Source: Hyposmocoma kahamanoa
Taxonomy: Eukaryota; Arthropoda; Insecta; Lepidoptera; Cosmopterigidae
DNA length: 64,000 bases
Direction: 5' to 3'
NCBI RefSeq assembly: GCF_003589595.1
Contig: NW_020654080.1
Span: 4,022,674-4,086,673, forward strand
Shown here piece after piece: positions 31,966 through 41,826 of the stretch. Within the stretch, counting starts at the first letter, position 1, and the number at the start of each line of letters is the position of its first letter. The position numbers were made by a program, and so were the translations under genes. The notes under the pieces are model-generated. The model saw only the letters and a list, made by a program, of their open reading frames with translations. It did not search any database and was not told the origin of the DNA.

Positions 31966-32197
31966 GTTTTTATTATATAAAAGGTACCAAGTGTCAAGAC
32001 CAACACGTCGTGCGCCTGGTGGTAAGAACACCATTAAGAACTTTAAATCGCAAAGGTCTGTTGCACACTGCCACTGCGCCCGTCACCCTGAGACATGTCC
32101 CTTGCGCCTGTAATTTCACCAGCACCCTTACCCATCAAAACCGGAACGCAATAATACTAACATTATTGCTTGGCGGCAGAATATGTAAGGTGGTACT
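31966..32197 (-). mobile_element. S1 short interspersed repeat, partial
   Basis: 3' end GTACCAAGTGTCAAGACCAA (reversed) through GGCGCAGTGGCAGTG to the GCCGCCAAGCAATAATG region; the first ~45 bp of the 5' end is missing and 15-20 bp gaps occur around the GTCCATAACAG segment. Confidence 0.8.
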
Positions 32198-32273
32198 TTT
32201 TTTTCATGGTAAACTATAACTACATACAAATATAACTAAAATCAACAGTCAAGTAGTAAAGTTAGTTTACCCT

Positions 32274-32665
32274 TATAGAACCTTAGAATAATAACGCATA
32301 TAAACCTAGCCCGCACACGCTAAATGAGGCAAATTGAAGCGCGCCAAAAGGGCGTACACGAGCGGGCGGGCCTTGAGTGCTCAAGGTCAACTTGCACCGC
32401 GAACAGCTCCAGAATTTTAGCTAAAAATGACGAAATGTGCGGTAAATTAGTGTAAAATACGTCAGACAAACATAAAATAGATACTAACATCACATTCCAC
32501 AAGGAAGTAACGCGTTTCAACTTGTATTTTTATATAAATGTACACTAAAACCGAAAATTAACCTACTACTAAAACTAGCCTACGTGAATTTGATTTTTGC
32601 TCACTTGTGACAGTTCGTTTGATATGAAACTATCATTCTATGCGTTATTATTCTAAGTATAGAAC
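32274..32665. mobile_element. M2 MITE with perfect 8-bp target duplication
   Basis: Element 32282-32657 (376 bp) starts CTTAGAATAATAACGCATA and ends TATGCGTTATTATTCTAAG, inverted copies of each other. It is flanked by TATAGAAC at 32274-32281 and 32658-32665. Interior includes ACACGAGCGGGCGGGCC and GGAAGTAACGCGTTTCAACT. No coding frame. The second copy at 55640 is similar throughout, and an isolated end lies at 53731. Confidence 0.9.
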
Positions 32666-32707
32666 TATAAGTGTAAAGTAACTTGGACGAACATAATATA
32701 ATACTCA

Positions 32708-32747
32708 CCTGGACGAACTCTACCACAAGGAGCTTTACTGCGACTAC
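32708..32747 (-). mobile_element. S1 repeat, 5'-end fragment
   Basis: CCTGGACGAACTCTACCACA AGGAGC...ACTGC is the reversed first ~40 bp of S1; the rest is absent. Confidence 0.6.
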
Positions 32748-33112
32748 ATCAGCTAAAACGTCATGGTGGTGAATAAAATCAATGTGATATAATAGTATGT
32801 ACTAAATGCTATTATAACTCTTCAAGAAAGCTAACAAACTCGAGTCCACGTAATCAATTACGTACTGCGTGCGTGAGGTGGAATGTTTTCTCGTTTCGTC
32901 GAATTCCCCCATTACCTTAACTACACATTTCGGATAATTAAGAACTTACAAGTTCGTGTTAACGCCTATTATCGCACAAACCTCTCGTTAACGCATAGCT
33001 AAACAATAACTATAATTATAAATCTTTTTATGAGGCCATTATTTCATCGTTTTTTTTATTTATGTGTGTTTTATTTTGTGGAATGTCATTGTAACGTTAT
33101 TCATAGTTGCAC
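32748..33112. other. AT-rich spacer, nothing recognised
   Basis: No element or coding motif seen. Confidence 0.35.
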
Positions 33113-33345
33113 GACCTTCGTGGTCGCGTGGCTTGCACACTGGATATCATGGCAACACCATCTTTGAGGTCCCGGGTGCGATGTAGAAAAACTAACCTTT
33201 CTATATTTTCTCGGATTTGGGTGTTTGTCGTAACGTCGTCGTTGTTTTCGATTTCCATAACACAAGTGCTTTAGTTACTTACTTTGGTATCGGAGCAACG
33301 TATGTCATGTTGTCTAATATTTGTTATTTATTTACGTTACTTATA
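33113..33345 (+). mobile_element. tRNA-derived SINE of a third type
   Basis: TTCGTGGTCGCGTGGCTTGC (A-box region) and GAGGTCCCGGGTGCGATG (decayed B box), then TATTTTCTCGGATTTGGGTG, TTTCCATAACACAAGTGC and ATGTTGTCTAATATTTG, a 3' body I associate with butterfly and moth SINE/LINE tails. The minus-strand family A copy follows closely. Confidence 0.65.
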
Positions 33346-33411
33346 AAAAATTTGACTACACCATTTCTCCTTGCAGATATGTCGTTCCTATGTTCTTATT
33401 TTTTAACGCAC

Positions 33412-33605
33412 ACACTCAGAGCCCTAGAAAAACTCTGTGTCGGGGGTGCCATGGACACACCTAAATACAACCACAAATTACACCCTCACGAGGGAAATAA
33501 ATGTAGGCTATACAATTATTTCTCCCGGCTGGGGAATCGAACCTGGAACCTCTGCGTGGCAGTCCAGCAACCTTTCTAATAACCGTTCAGCCACAGAGGC
33601 AGTTA
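33412..33605 (-). mobile_element. Family A tRNA-derived SINE, full length
   Basis: Head AACTGCCTCTGTGGCTGAAC and B box GGTTCGATTCCCC on the minus strand; body and 3' end CTAGGGCTCTGAGTGTGTGC. A short insertion (AACCTTTCTAATAACC) lies between the A and B boxes. Confidence 0.8.
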
Positions 33606-33638
33606 ACTTTAGTCACTAACTATACGTGATATATAAGT

Positions 33639-33766
33639 ATTTGTCTCAGGTTGACGGGCTCAGTGGCAGTGACCATCAGATCTTTGCGATTTAAAGCTCT
33701 GTGTACCTTACCATTAGGCGCACGACTGTTCGTACTGTCACGAAATATTATAAAATAATAAAAAAT
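33639..33766 (+). mobile_element. S1 repeat, 3' part
   Basis: TATTTGTCTCAGGTTGACGG to TGTCACGAAATATTATAAAA, lacking the first ~190 bp and the GGCACTGCAACTGTTATGGA block. Confidence 0.75.
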
Positions 33767-33772
33767 CGATGA

Positions 33773-33945
33773 CCTTGGTGGCCTAACGGTTGACTCTAAG
33801 GGCACTGGATGCGGAAGTCCAGGACACGATTCCCAGTAGGAATTAGTCCTAGGAAGTGCTCCCGAGTGAATTCCGTTGCTCCGCTAATCATACTACAATA
33901 TATTCCCTAGTTAGAAACCAGGGGTCTACCCCTAGTCTCAATTGT
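33773..33945 (+). mobile_element. Family U tRNA-derived SINE
   Basis: GGTGGCCTAACGGTTGACTC and ACGATTCCCAGTAGG are the A- and B-box regions; then AGTGAATTCCGTTGCTC, ATATTCCCTAGTTAGAAACC and AGGGGTCTACC match 39600-39680. Confidence 0.65.
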
Positions 33946-34319
33946 ATTTATAATAAAATGTCAGACAACTACTTCTCTGGCGTATTATTATAAATAAGCA
34001 CAAGTAAAATTTTACTGTCTAACAAACACATACACACATACTCAAAACATATCAAAGTCAGCTATGAAACCAATCGTGACGAAAACTAGCATTTATTTCA
34101 AACAAATTATACGTTTAACTTAGTCCTTTTAAGGTCAGATATAATTGCTAAGTATTCTTGCAAATTTAACCCCCAAGCTTCTAGAATTTGATTGGTAACA
34201 ATTAGGTAACCTTGTATCTAGCCTCTAGACTTCTACGAAAGACATAGGTTGTAAGCTTAAAATCATTGACTTTATTTGATTGTGGATAAGAAACATAATT
34301 ACATACATATCTCATACAT
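33946..34319. other. Spacer, nothing recognised
   Basis: No landmark seen. Confidence 0.35.
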
Positions 34320-34440
34320 TCGCATAAAAAACCCTTTGCTTCCACCTTCTAACGCGTACGGCAAAGAAATACTTTGCTGGCATCTGTGTTTTTTCCGTAA
34401 AGTATTAGAGCTATTCAAGGTTAGAGTGAGTTAGTACTTT
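34320..34440 (+). pseudogene. CR1/jockey-like LINE C-terminal fragment
   Basis: CCCTTTGCTTCCACCTTCTA then ACGCGTACGGCAAAGAAATA and AGAGCTATTCAAGGTTAGAG parallel 17843-17955 base by base with substitutions; one frame gives LTRTAKKYFAGI, the counterpart of 'RTAKEWNALP'. Too short and decayed to carry more. Confidence 0.6.
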
Positions 34441-34476
34441 ATAGACAAAAATATAACTTTTTTCTATTTTACTAAG

Positions 34477-34755
34477 TAGCAGTAGAAGCTCCTCGTGAAA
34501 GAGTTCATCGAGGGTGCTGCCACGTTACCTATTTCTGCCGCCAAGCAGTAATGTCAGCATTACTGTGTTCCGGTTTTGAAGGGTAAGGGTTTGAAATTAC
34601 AGGCACATGGGTATTATCAATTTATATCTCAGGGTGACAGGCGCAGTGATGAAGCTCCTCAGATCTTTGCAATTCAAAGTTCTGAGTGGCATTGTAACTG
34701 TTATGGACAGGCGAGTAGCTTACCATTGTACGTAGCTGACTTGTCCCGTCACTTC
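34477..34755 (+). mobile_element. S1 short interspersed repeat, nearly full length
   Basis: TAGCAGTAGAAGCTCCTCGT to GACTTGTCCCGTCACTTC; the poly-A tail is gone and the GGTGCTGGTG segment is deleted. Confidence 0.85.
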
Positions 34756-35284
34756 AAACCACCATGACATTAATTTGCTTATTAAGTTTATTATAAAAAA
34801 ATCCACTCGTTATTTCTTTTCTGTTTTGTAATTTTGAGAACAATTTTGATGCTTGTTGATTTAAACGTATACAAGTGCGTATTAATTTTTGCGAAAAGTA
34901 ATTTTATTTAATAACCGTTGTATTAGTTTCTAAAGGGCATAGAAGCAATTAATTAAATAAACACCGTATCTTAGAAATATTATTTAATCATTGGCAAAAT
35001 GAATTTACAAGTCTTGTAACAAATGAAGCGGTATGCATATAATACGAGATAGTCGTAGTTTAGTTTCCAGAAATTATTAATTGTAGTTTTATTAAAAACA
35101 AGCTTAAATATTTGACGTACAATCCTCCCCCTCCTGACTCACTGTTATTAAGTAGCGCTAGGCATTTTTTAGTACAACGTTTTTTAGGTTTACTTTTCCA
35201 AATCTTGTGGTGTAGCTCCTTTTGTTTTATTGAATATCACGACATTATTTACTACTATGAAATTAATAGCAAGTGGCAGTACGT
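34756..35284. other. AT-rich spacer, nothing recognised
   Basis: Includes a pyrimidine run CCTCCCCCTCCTG at 35126; no element end or gene seen. Confidence 0.35.
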
Positions 35285-35603
35285 TAGTAGCAGAAGAGCT
35301 CCTTGTGTAAGAGTTCGACCAGGGAAAAACTGCCACCTTGCCTATTTCTGTCGCCAAGCGGTAATGTGAGCATTGCTGCGTGCCGATTTGGAAGGGTAAG
35401 GGTGCTGGTGAAATTACAGGCACATGGGACTTGTTGTGTTGTGTGTGAACTTATGTCTCAGGGTGACGGGCGCAGTGGCAGTGCCTCAACGATCTTTGCG
35501 ATTTAAAGGTCTGAATGGCACTGCAGTTGTCATGGATAGGCGTGTCGCTTGCCACCAGGAACTCGACTTGTTCGTCCCGTTACTTCGTATTATAAAAAAA
35601 AAA
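35285..35603 (+). mobile_element. S1 short interspersed repeat, full length with poly-A
   Basis: Begins TAGTAGCAGAAGAGCTCCTT and ends CGTATTATAAAAAAAAAA. It carries a 15-bp insertion (TGTTGTGTTGTGTGT) after GGGACTTG, specific to this copy. Confidence 0.9.
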
Positions 35604-36412
35604 CTTTCCTGAACGGCCTCTTCCACAAGGAGCCTATTACTATTAAATGGAACTTCCTACATTTAATGCCTGCGGCGGTATTTCCAAGCACAAACAACCC
35701 GAACGTGTGCATCTTTTGGGTGAGCTTGTTCTATCGTAGACCATCTTTGCTACAGGATTAGGTAGTGGTCAAGAACATTATGACCTTTGAAATTAAAAAT
35801 ACATATATAATTCCTGTATGTATACACATATTAATTTCACTGACTGCACCAAGAAAGTAGACGCGGTAGATCTTTTCTAAATCTGTAGAGAATAAATTAC
35901 GAGTCGCCACGTTGTTAGTGTAGTTATTAATAAAATTTTCTTTTCGAAGGTCAACGTTCTGCCGTCACAGATCAGCATTTGAGAAGACAGTTTTTTGTAT
36001 TTTAGAACTACATTGACTTTGAATAGTATGTTGCCATCATGACTGCGCTATCCGTGGGCGCGTAGAGATCTCCCTTGTACTGGTATTAAGGCAAGAGAGC
36101 TTGGGCTGTCTTGGGACACCATAGTTCATAGGGTTAGACTAGCAACCCTGAACCCCCATTCGCACATCTTGTCTCAGCAGCGACTTACCTGAGTGCGAAG
36201 TTGATTCAAAGTTGATTCACGGGCCACCGCAAGTTGCTACATGGTGATAGGTGTTCTTGAGGGATGATAAAACCAGATTGGGGGATCTGTTTCCGCAGAC
36301 CACACCTGGTCTCAATTGGAGGGTAGCCTTTGTGGTGCGTAGGAAACTGTTATGGCTTTTGAGGCGAGCTTGAGGATAGGCTTCCCGCTCTACTAATCTT
36401 AACATTTTCGAT
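35604..36412. other. Unassigned, partly GC-richer sequence
   Basis: 36030-36410 is richer in GC than its surroundings. A minus frame at 36217-36405 includes NSFLRTTKATLQLRPGVV, which looks protein-like but which I cannot assign. It may be a decayed TE. Confidence 0.3.
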
Positions 36413-36419
36413 CATAATT

Positions 36420-36756
36420 AACTTCTCAAAGCTATTTCAAGAACAAATTAGTAGCAGAAGAGCTCCTTGTGAAAGAGTTCGTCCAGGGTACCTATTTCTG
36501 CTGCCAAGCAGTAGCGTCAACATTACTGTGTTCCAGTTTTGAAAGGTAAGGGTACTGGTGAAATTACAGGCACTTGGGACTTGTCAACTTATGTCTCAGG
36601 GAGACGGGCGTAGTGGCAGTGCCCCCTCAGATCTTGCGATTTGAAGCTTTGAGTGGCACTGCAACTGTTATGGACAGGCTTGTAGCTTACCTCATGCGTA
36701 CGACTTGTTCGTCCCGTCACTTGATATTATAAAATAAACTTCTCAAAGAACAAACT
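36420..36756 (+). mobile_element. S1 repeat with flanking target duplication
   Basis: Element 36449-36735, TAGTAGCAGAAGAGCTCCTT to TTGATATTATAAAAT, lacking only AAGTACTGCCACCTT. The 5' flank AACTTCTCAAAG...AGAACAAA (36420-36448) recurs right after the tail as AACTTCTCAAAGAACAAAC (36737-36755); the 5' version carries 8-9 extra bases. This looks like a target-site duplication of the kind made by target-primed reverse transcription and fixes both ends of S1. Confidence 0.85.
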
Positions 36757-37037
36757 AACGCGGAATGGGATATATGTTTAAAAAGCGGGGGGATGAAGTA
36801 ACGGCGTACTTTAACCCCTTAACTGTCCAACTTTAAGGCCAGACTCTCCGGCTTGACTCAGTCAGAAGGATATGTCAAATCCTATAAATCAATGATCCCA
36901 ATCCTTGAACTCCAAAATTTTTAACATATATCATGTGTTGGGAAATGTGTAAAATTTTAATTGGACCTTTAGACTGACTTCTAAAAAATACAGTTATGCT
37001 CTGAATATCTTGTATTTAGTTGATGACGTCGTAATAG
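36757..37037. other. Spacer, nothing recognised
   Basis: No element recognised; includes a GGGGGG run at 36786. Confidence 0.3.
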
Positions 37038-37504
37038 AAACATTCAATTTAATTAATTTTTGATTGAATTGATATTCAATTATTTTTTGTGAAATTACTC
37101 CACTAGTTTGTTATAATTATTAATACAAAGATCGAACACTCAGAAAAAACACTTAGAAAAAATTCCTTCGATCCGGTCAGATTCGAACCGACGTCTTCTT
37201 GCATACCGTGCCAGACGCTATACCAACTAAACCACGGAACGATAGATCTGCAATAGATTTCTCATAGATGGCGCTACGACTAAAAAGTCGTTGAAAGACC
37301 AAGTACAAAGACACGACGCAAGCACATAGAAGAATTCGTGAGGTCCGTTGGTACGTTCCGTGGCTTAATTGGTATAGCGTCTGGCACGGTATGCAAGAAG
37401 ACGTCGGTTCGAATCCGACCGGATCGAAGGAATTTTTTCTGAGTGTTTTTTCTGAGTGTTCGATCTTTGTATTAATAATTATAACAAACATTCAATTTAA
37501 TTAA
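37038..37504. mobile_element. Family W fold-back of two tRNA-like heads
   Basis: Arms 37106-37241 and 37354-37489 are inverted copies (136 bp each, about four mismatches by eye). Each arm contains a tRNA-derived promoter: on the plus strand CGTGGCTTAATTGGTATAGC (A box) and GTCGGTTCGAATCCGACCGG (B box). The 112-bp centre contains AGATGGCGCTACGAC and AAAAAGTCGTTGAAAGACC. The whole is bounded by the direct repeat AAACATTCAATTTAATTAA (37038-37056 and 37486-37504). A tRNA gene is unlikely because the heads lack a complete acceptor stem. Confidence 0.85.
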
Positions 37505-37642
37505 ATAAGTATTAATTAAGATAGTTCAACACATTTAATTAAATTAGTATTACTGGAAGATATTCTCCGGTAAAAGGGTCTTTTCCGTTTCTTCGAAAAA
37601 TATTATTTAGCATTAAGTTATTGTGTTAAAGTTGGAAATATT

Positions 37643-37838
37643 GTAGTAGTGGTAGAGTTCCTTGTGAAAGAGTTCATCCAGGGAAGTACTGCCACCTTAC
37701 CTATTACTGCGTTTCGGTGAAATTACGGGCACATGCGAACTTGTCCAATGTAGTACCCTCAGATCTTAGCGATTTAATGCTCTGCGTGGCACTGCAACTA
37801 TTACGGAGAGACGTCTTGCTTACCACCAGGCGCACTGC
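37643..37838 (+). mobile_element. S1 repeat, deleted and 3'-truncated
   Basis: GTAGTAGTGGTAGAGTTCCT through GGGAAGTACTGCCACCTTAC to ACCACCAGGCGCACTGC; it lacks the middle GGTTTTGAAGGGTAAGGG part and ends exactly where a family Y element begins. Confidence 0.8.
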
Positions 37839-38345
37839 ACAATTACATCTATTTGCCAAGTTTTATTGGAATCGGTTACTGGAAAGTGCGCGAAACCGGA
37901 GTCGTCCCCTAGTTTGCCACCTTTAGAGGTGGAATATTTCCTTCCAATTTAAATGAGACCAATACTGAGGTACCCACTTTCCAACAAAAAAGAATCATCA
38001 AAATCATTGACTTACAATTATATGGACGTCGGGTCCGCGCTAAAAAGTGTCCGAACTTATAGGGCGTTAAAATCGTATACAGAGCGTCATTCACGCTTTA
38101 GTCTTCGTTTGTTCGACTGACAGCGAAGCAAGCAAAATTGGACAGTACTGCGATGACATTACAATTTAAATTCAACATTTTAGCTTTTTCATATTCCTTT
38201 ACATGTCACTAAGTTTAAATAGGTTGACTTGGGACATTTTTTTCGTGGTTTTTGTATTAGACCCGTCGTCCATTTATTTGTAAGTCAATGATCAAAATCG
38301 ATTCAGAAATGCCGGCGTAATCGCATAACATACACACAAAAAAAA
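37839..38345 (-). mobile_element. Family Y repeat interrupted by M1
   Basis: 37839-38004 (ACAATTACATCTATTTGCCA, GAAACCGGAGTCGTCCCC, CTTTAGAGGTGGAATATTTC, GGTACCCACTTTCCAACAAA) and 38299-38345 (GATTCAGAAATGCCGG, GCATAACATACACACAAAAA) form one minus-strand Y copy. Removing 38005-38298 (M1 plus one target copy) restores the family order. Confidence 0.8.
37997..38298. mobile_element. M1 MITE with perfect 8-bp target duplication, inside Y
   Basis: Element 38005-38290 (286 bp), CATTGACTTACAA to TTGTAAGTCAATG, flanked by ATCAAAAT at 37997-38004 and 38291-38298. By eye nearly identical to 21785-22070. Confidence 0.92.
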
Positions 38346-39340
38346 ACACAATAGAATTGATGCGAATTTACTAAATTTTGTTCGTAGATTTTTAGATTTC
38401 TCTCTTGAAAAGTTGTCATTTTGCAGATTTACACCAAAGACGCGTATCGGTTAAAATAAAATATATTAATAAAGAGTTTAAAAGGCAATTAATTACATTA
38501 TGCAATTTTATAATAACGCAGATTAAGGCTAGTCTGATTGTAATTATCCCCAGGCTGTTTAATAAGACATAACAAATACCAGTTCTCCTTACGATAGAAT
38601 GGTTAAATCCATTTTTTATTTCAGTAACTTAATAGACACTTCACCTTGTATAGAATAAACACAAAGGACATCGTAAATTGCAATCGTTAAACGCGATTTT
38701 ACGATTTATTTATATTAATAAATAGAGTTCTTCACAAATATACGGATCGTTAGAGTTTCAGGTAATAAAGTAGGTATAGTATAAAATAGTTTTTATTTCA
38801 ATAAAACAAGAACTGAATAATTGCGGATAGTACCGGGGTGTCCTTTTATTTGACACTTGTTGCGTTTTAGAAATTTCGTCGAGAAAAAAAAAGATGTCGG
38901 TTTAATTTTTAATTTCTTAAAAACTATAAACGTTTCGAACTTCGTTTTATGTTTCTTGTAAAATAGAGAAACCTATCTAGAAATCTGCTTTATATCAGTT
39001 TTTACGGCTTATAAACTTCGAAGTTAAAGGTGTAGTACTGTATTATTTGCTCATTTCTCTTTTATAAGTTTAAACATAAATGTTTTCAACGTGTATTATA
39101 TTATAACCGACTTAAAACTGCCACTTAACACGCCATTTTGTACAGTGTTTTTCTTAATTGCAATATTCTTTCACTCTGTTTAGATGCGAGCAGCAATTGG
39201 GCTGTCATATAGCACATGACAACTAACATAGTATTATCTCGAAATTGCTCTAAGTTATATTAATGTTACCTAGTTAATTTCAAAGCGGCAGCGTTGTCCT
39301 GTCATTTTGAAATTAAATCGTATACGAATGACATACAAAT
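38346..39340. other. AT-rich spacer, nothing recognised
   Basis: About 1 kb without element ends or coding motif. Confidence 0.4.
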
Positions 39341-39424
39341 ATAGCGAAATTTTGGAGATAAATTATTAATATAACGCAATTTTGAGATAAAATATAATTT
39401 AACACAATTTTTGAGATAATACTG
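39341..39424. repeat. Short tandem repeat, ~30-bp unit, about 2.7 copies
   Basis: ATAGCGAAATTTTGGAGATA, ATAACGCAATTTTGAGATAA and AACACAATTTTTGAGATAAT start successive units at 39341, 39371 and 39401. Confidence 0.75.
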
Positions 39425-39464
39425 TGTTAGTTGTCAAGTACGATATATTAAATCGATACCAATA

Positions 39465-39710
39465 GTAGTTGCTGAAAACAACTGTGACTTTCGATAACTT
39501 CGATGTCCGCTAGACGAGGAGGTCCTGAATTGGATTCCCGGTAGGTCCAGTTTGAGAAATGAATTTTTCTAAATTGTTTCTGGATCGACTGTTCCAAGAA
39601 GTTTCTCAGAGTGAATTTCGTTGCTCTGGTACTCATAGTATAGGATATTCCCTAGTTTGAGACCAGGCAACTGGTGTAGTTATCTGGCACATTAAAGAAA
39701 ATACAGACGC
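39465..39710 (+). mobile_element. Family U tRNA-derived SINE, head decayed
   Basis: GAGGAGGTCCTGAATTGGATTCCCGG is a decayed B-box region; body TTTTCTAAATTGTTTCTGG, CAGAGTGAATTTCGTTGCTC and 3' part AGTTTGAGACCAGGCAACTG GTGTAGTTATCTGGCAC. Confidence 0.6.
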
Positions 39711-39718
39711 ACAATACG

Positions 39719-39916
39719 CACACACTCATAGCCCCGCACCAGGGAAACCCTGTATCGCGGGTGCCATGGACACACAAATAGTCAACCACAAGTTACATCC
39801 AAACTTACGAGAGAAATAAATGTAAGCCATACAAATATTTCTTCCGGCCCGGGAATCCAACCCGGGACTTTTGCGTGGCAGTCCAGCATAATAACCGTTC
39901 GGCCACGGAAGCAGTT
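39719..39916 (-). mobile_element. Family A tRNA-derived SINE, full length
   Basis: Minus strand: AACTGCTTCCGTGGCCGAAC, B box GGTTGGATTCCCGGG, GTGTCCATGGCACCCGCGAT and CTGGTGCGGGGCTATGAGTG at the 3' end. It lies against the family U copy. Confidence 0.85.
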
Positions 39917-41029
39917 AAATTAACGTTTCACCATAGGGGTTCCTGGTTTTACTATAAATTGTGAGGCTTTTTAAAATCAGAAAGCTGCTGGAAAAGGATC
40001 ACACCCTCTTAAACTGCCTCATAAACTGCATCAAGCTATATATGCCACTACGACTTGGTTGATCTGTTTTCGCTTATACTGTTTGGGAACACGCCATTTC
40101 TTATGTCTTCTTACTCTTCCATTTAACGGTGTTATCCTTGTTAGTGCACTCCTGAGAACCTCCTCCTTTGTTGAAGTCGGTTAAAAATATCCAAAAGTTC
40201 TAACTCTCCTGAAGGTACAGTAACAGTAAATCACTGCTACGCTCGTTCTTAAGGGGGGGGGGGGTCATTGATCCCCGAGGTGCGACATTTTTTCTCACCA
40301 CTTCTAAACATCTATTTTTGGAACTATCCAAAGCAAACAAAAAGCTTTGTTTGAATTTCTAATTTGTCTAAAAATACCTCCACTACGCATGCGACTCCCA
40401 ATAATTGCCATTCCGACGTTGACATTCACGTATAGACAAAATTAAAAGGTTAAAAAACGCCGACAAATATAAAAAAATCACGATAACAATAGAAAAACAT
40501 AGACTTCATCATCACGTGAACATAGAGGCTATACAGCTACTAGACAATACTAATAATTATAATGCTCAGACTACAAAGAACTAACTACAAAGAACCTTTT
40601 GAGTTAGTGTAGTTTAATTATAGTGAATAAAATAAATATTAGTGTCAGTGTTAATAAGACTACGAACACATGAACGAAGTGTCTTCCCAAAAGATATTTT
40701 GTCGATGGACGTCATTATTTAAGTTAGTTTTATATTAGGAAATTATGTTAAATTAAAATTGCTTATTAATCTTATAACAAATTAAAAAAATGTCAACCTC
40801 AGTAATTGCTGTAGTATTGGACCTTTTATATACCCTCTAGGGCCTTCAATTGGGGCCGCAATCGCAACTGGTCGCTAGAGCTTTCAGTTTCCCTTGTCAA
40901 AACCTCAGATCATCAGAAGACTGGCAGCTACGTCCGTTGACGAATAGAGGTACCAATATAAAGAAAAATTTTCGGCTTCGGACTTTGTATATGATGTATT
41001 TTCTTTCAGCCGTCAATGATACGACTAAT
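39917..41029. other. Spacer with a Y fragment and a poly-G run
   Basis: 40158-40192 (CCTCCTCCTTTGTTGAAGTC, GGTTAAAAA) is the terminal part of family Y, minus strand. A run of 12 G is at 40253-40264. An open frame of 106 codons (40850-41170) crosses into the MITE at 41033 and is not a convincing gene. Confidence 0.4.
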
Positions 41030-41032
41030 TCA

Positions 41033-41255
41033 GCCTTCAAATTAGACGCTTATAGCGCTGCAGTGGCGCGTCTGTGGCATGGCAGCTGCGCACTACTGGT
41101 TTCCATACAACATCTGGAAGCGCAGTCACAACGCCACAGCCGTCACATGCGCGTGCCACTTTTACAGTAGCAATTAGGGAAGTAGGACGTCACGCGCGGC
41201 TGCCGCGCCACAGTTGCGTCACTGTAGCACTTCTATAAGCGTCTAATTTGAAGGC
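41033..41255. mobile_element. GC-rich MITE with long inverted ends
   Basis: GCCTTCAAATTAGACGCTTA (41033-41052) matches the complement of TAAGCGTCTAATTTGAAGGC (41236-41255); similarity resumes inward through GTGGCGCGTCTGTGGCATGG. About 223 bp, with GC far above the surroundings. No target duplication is clear, so the class is open (hAT-like possible). Confidence 0.7.
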
Positions 41256-41718
41256 ACCCTTGTAGATGGCAAAATATTTATATTTTCTCTTTTTTTCAAA
41301 ATATTAAGTATATTTAGTATACTAAATTATTATAGTTATAGATTTCTAATCACGGTCTGATTATGGTTGTTATGATTTTCTTTAAATTTCGAAACAGTAA
41401 CACGTTCCATGGGCATGGGTTGACTGCCCAGAGGCAGTTGACAGAACAGATCTGTCTTACCTATTTCATTGTTGTCGATTACCATCATCGGGATTCTTTG
41501 CGGCGTTACCATTGTCACCCATTTTGCCGACAAACCAAGGACAAACCACACTCACTGATGTATAAGGTGTATTAAGTATAATAAAAAAAATTATGTAAAA
41601 AATCTATCTGTCAAAAATTGCCGCCTTGTATCCATGTACTCGGTTCTTTGTGGTTCCTTGCAATAAATCTAGATTGCTAAAATTCATTTTTTATTTCACT
41701 AGCATAACAAATACAACG

Positions 41719-41730
41719 TGGCGCAGTCGG
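41719..41730 (+). promoter_or_regulatory. Primer-binding site complementary to tRNA-Ser
   Basis: TGGCGCAGTCGG is the complement of the 3' end of insect tRNA-Ser including CCA. Gypsy elements of the 17.6/297 type use this primer. It follows the 5' LTR of the miniature element within 0-4 bp. Confidence 0.75.
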
Positions 41731-41813
41731 TAGGTAGGTACGCACCCTATGAGATTAAATTTGTAAAACTCTAAATTTGTAAAGTTTATTAGTTTGTAAA
41801 AATGTAAATATCT

Positions 41814-41826
41814 AAAGAGGAAGGAG
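41814..41826 (+). promoter_or_regulatory. Polypurine tract of the miniature LTR element
   Basis: AAAGAGGAAGGAG immediately precedes the second LTR, the expected place for the plus-strand primer. Confidence 0.65.

Noticed and set aside
37354..37427. Possible tRNA gene with good A and B boxes
   Set aside because: The boxes are real, but no complete acceptor stem or anticodon arm pairs convincingly, and the sequence occurs as an inverted pair and at other loci, so it is a tRNA-derived repeat.
37177..37491. 104-codon minus frame
   Set aside because: Runs through both arms of the W fold-back element; explained by its tRNA-like repeats.
40253..40264. Run of 12 G as a structured or regulatory G-tract
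   Set aside because: Single homopolymer without further G-runs nearby; may also be a sequencing-length artefact.
40850..41170. 106-codon plus frame as a small gene
   Set aside because: Its second half lies in a GC-rich MITE with inverted ends, and no domain is visible.
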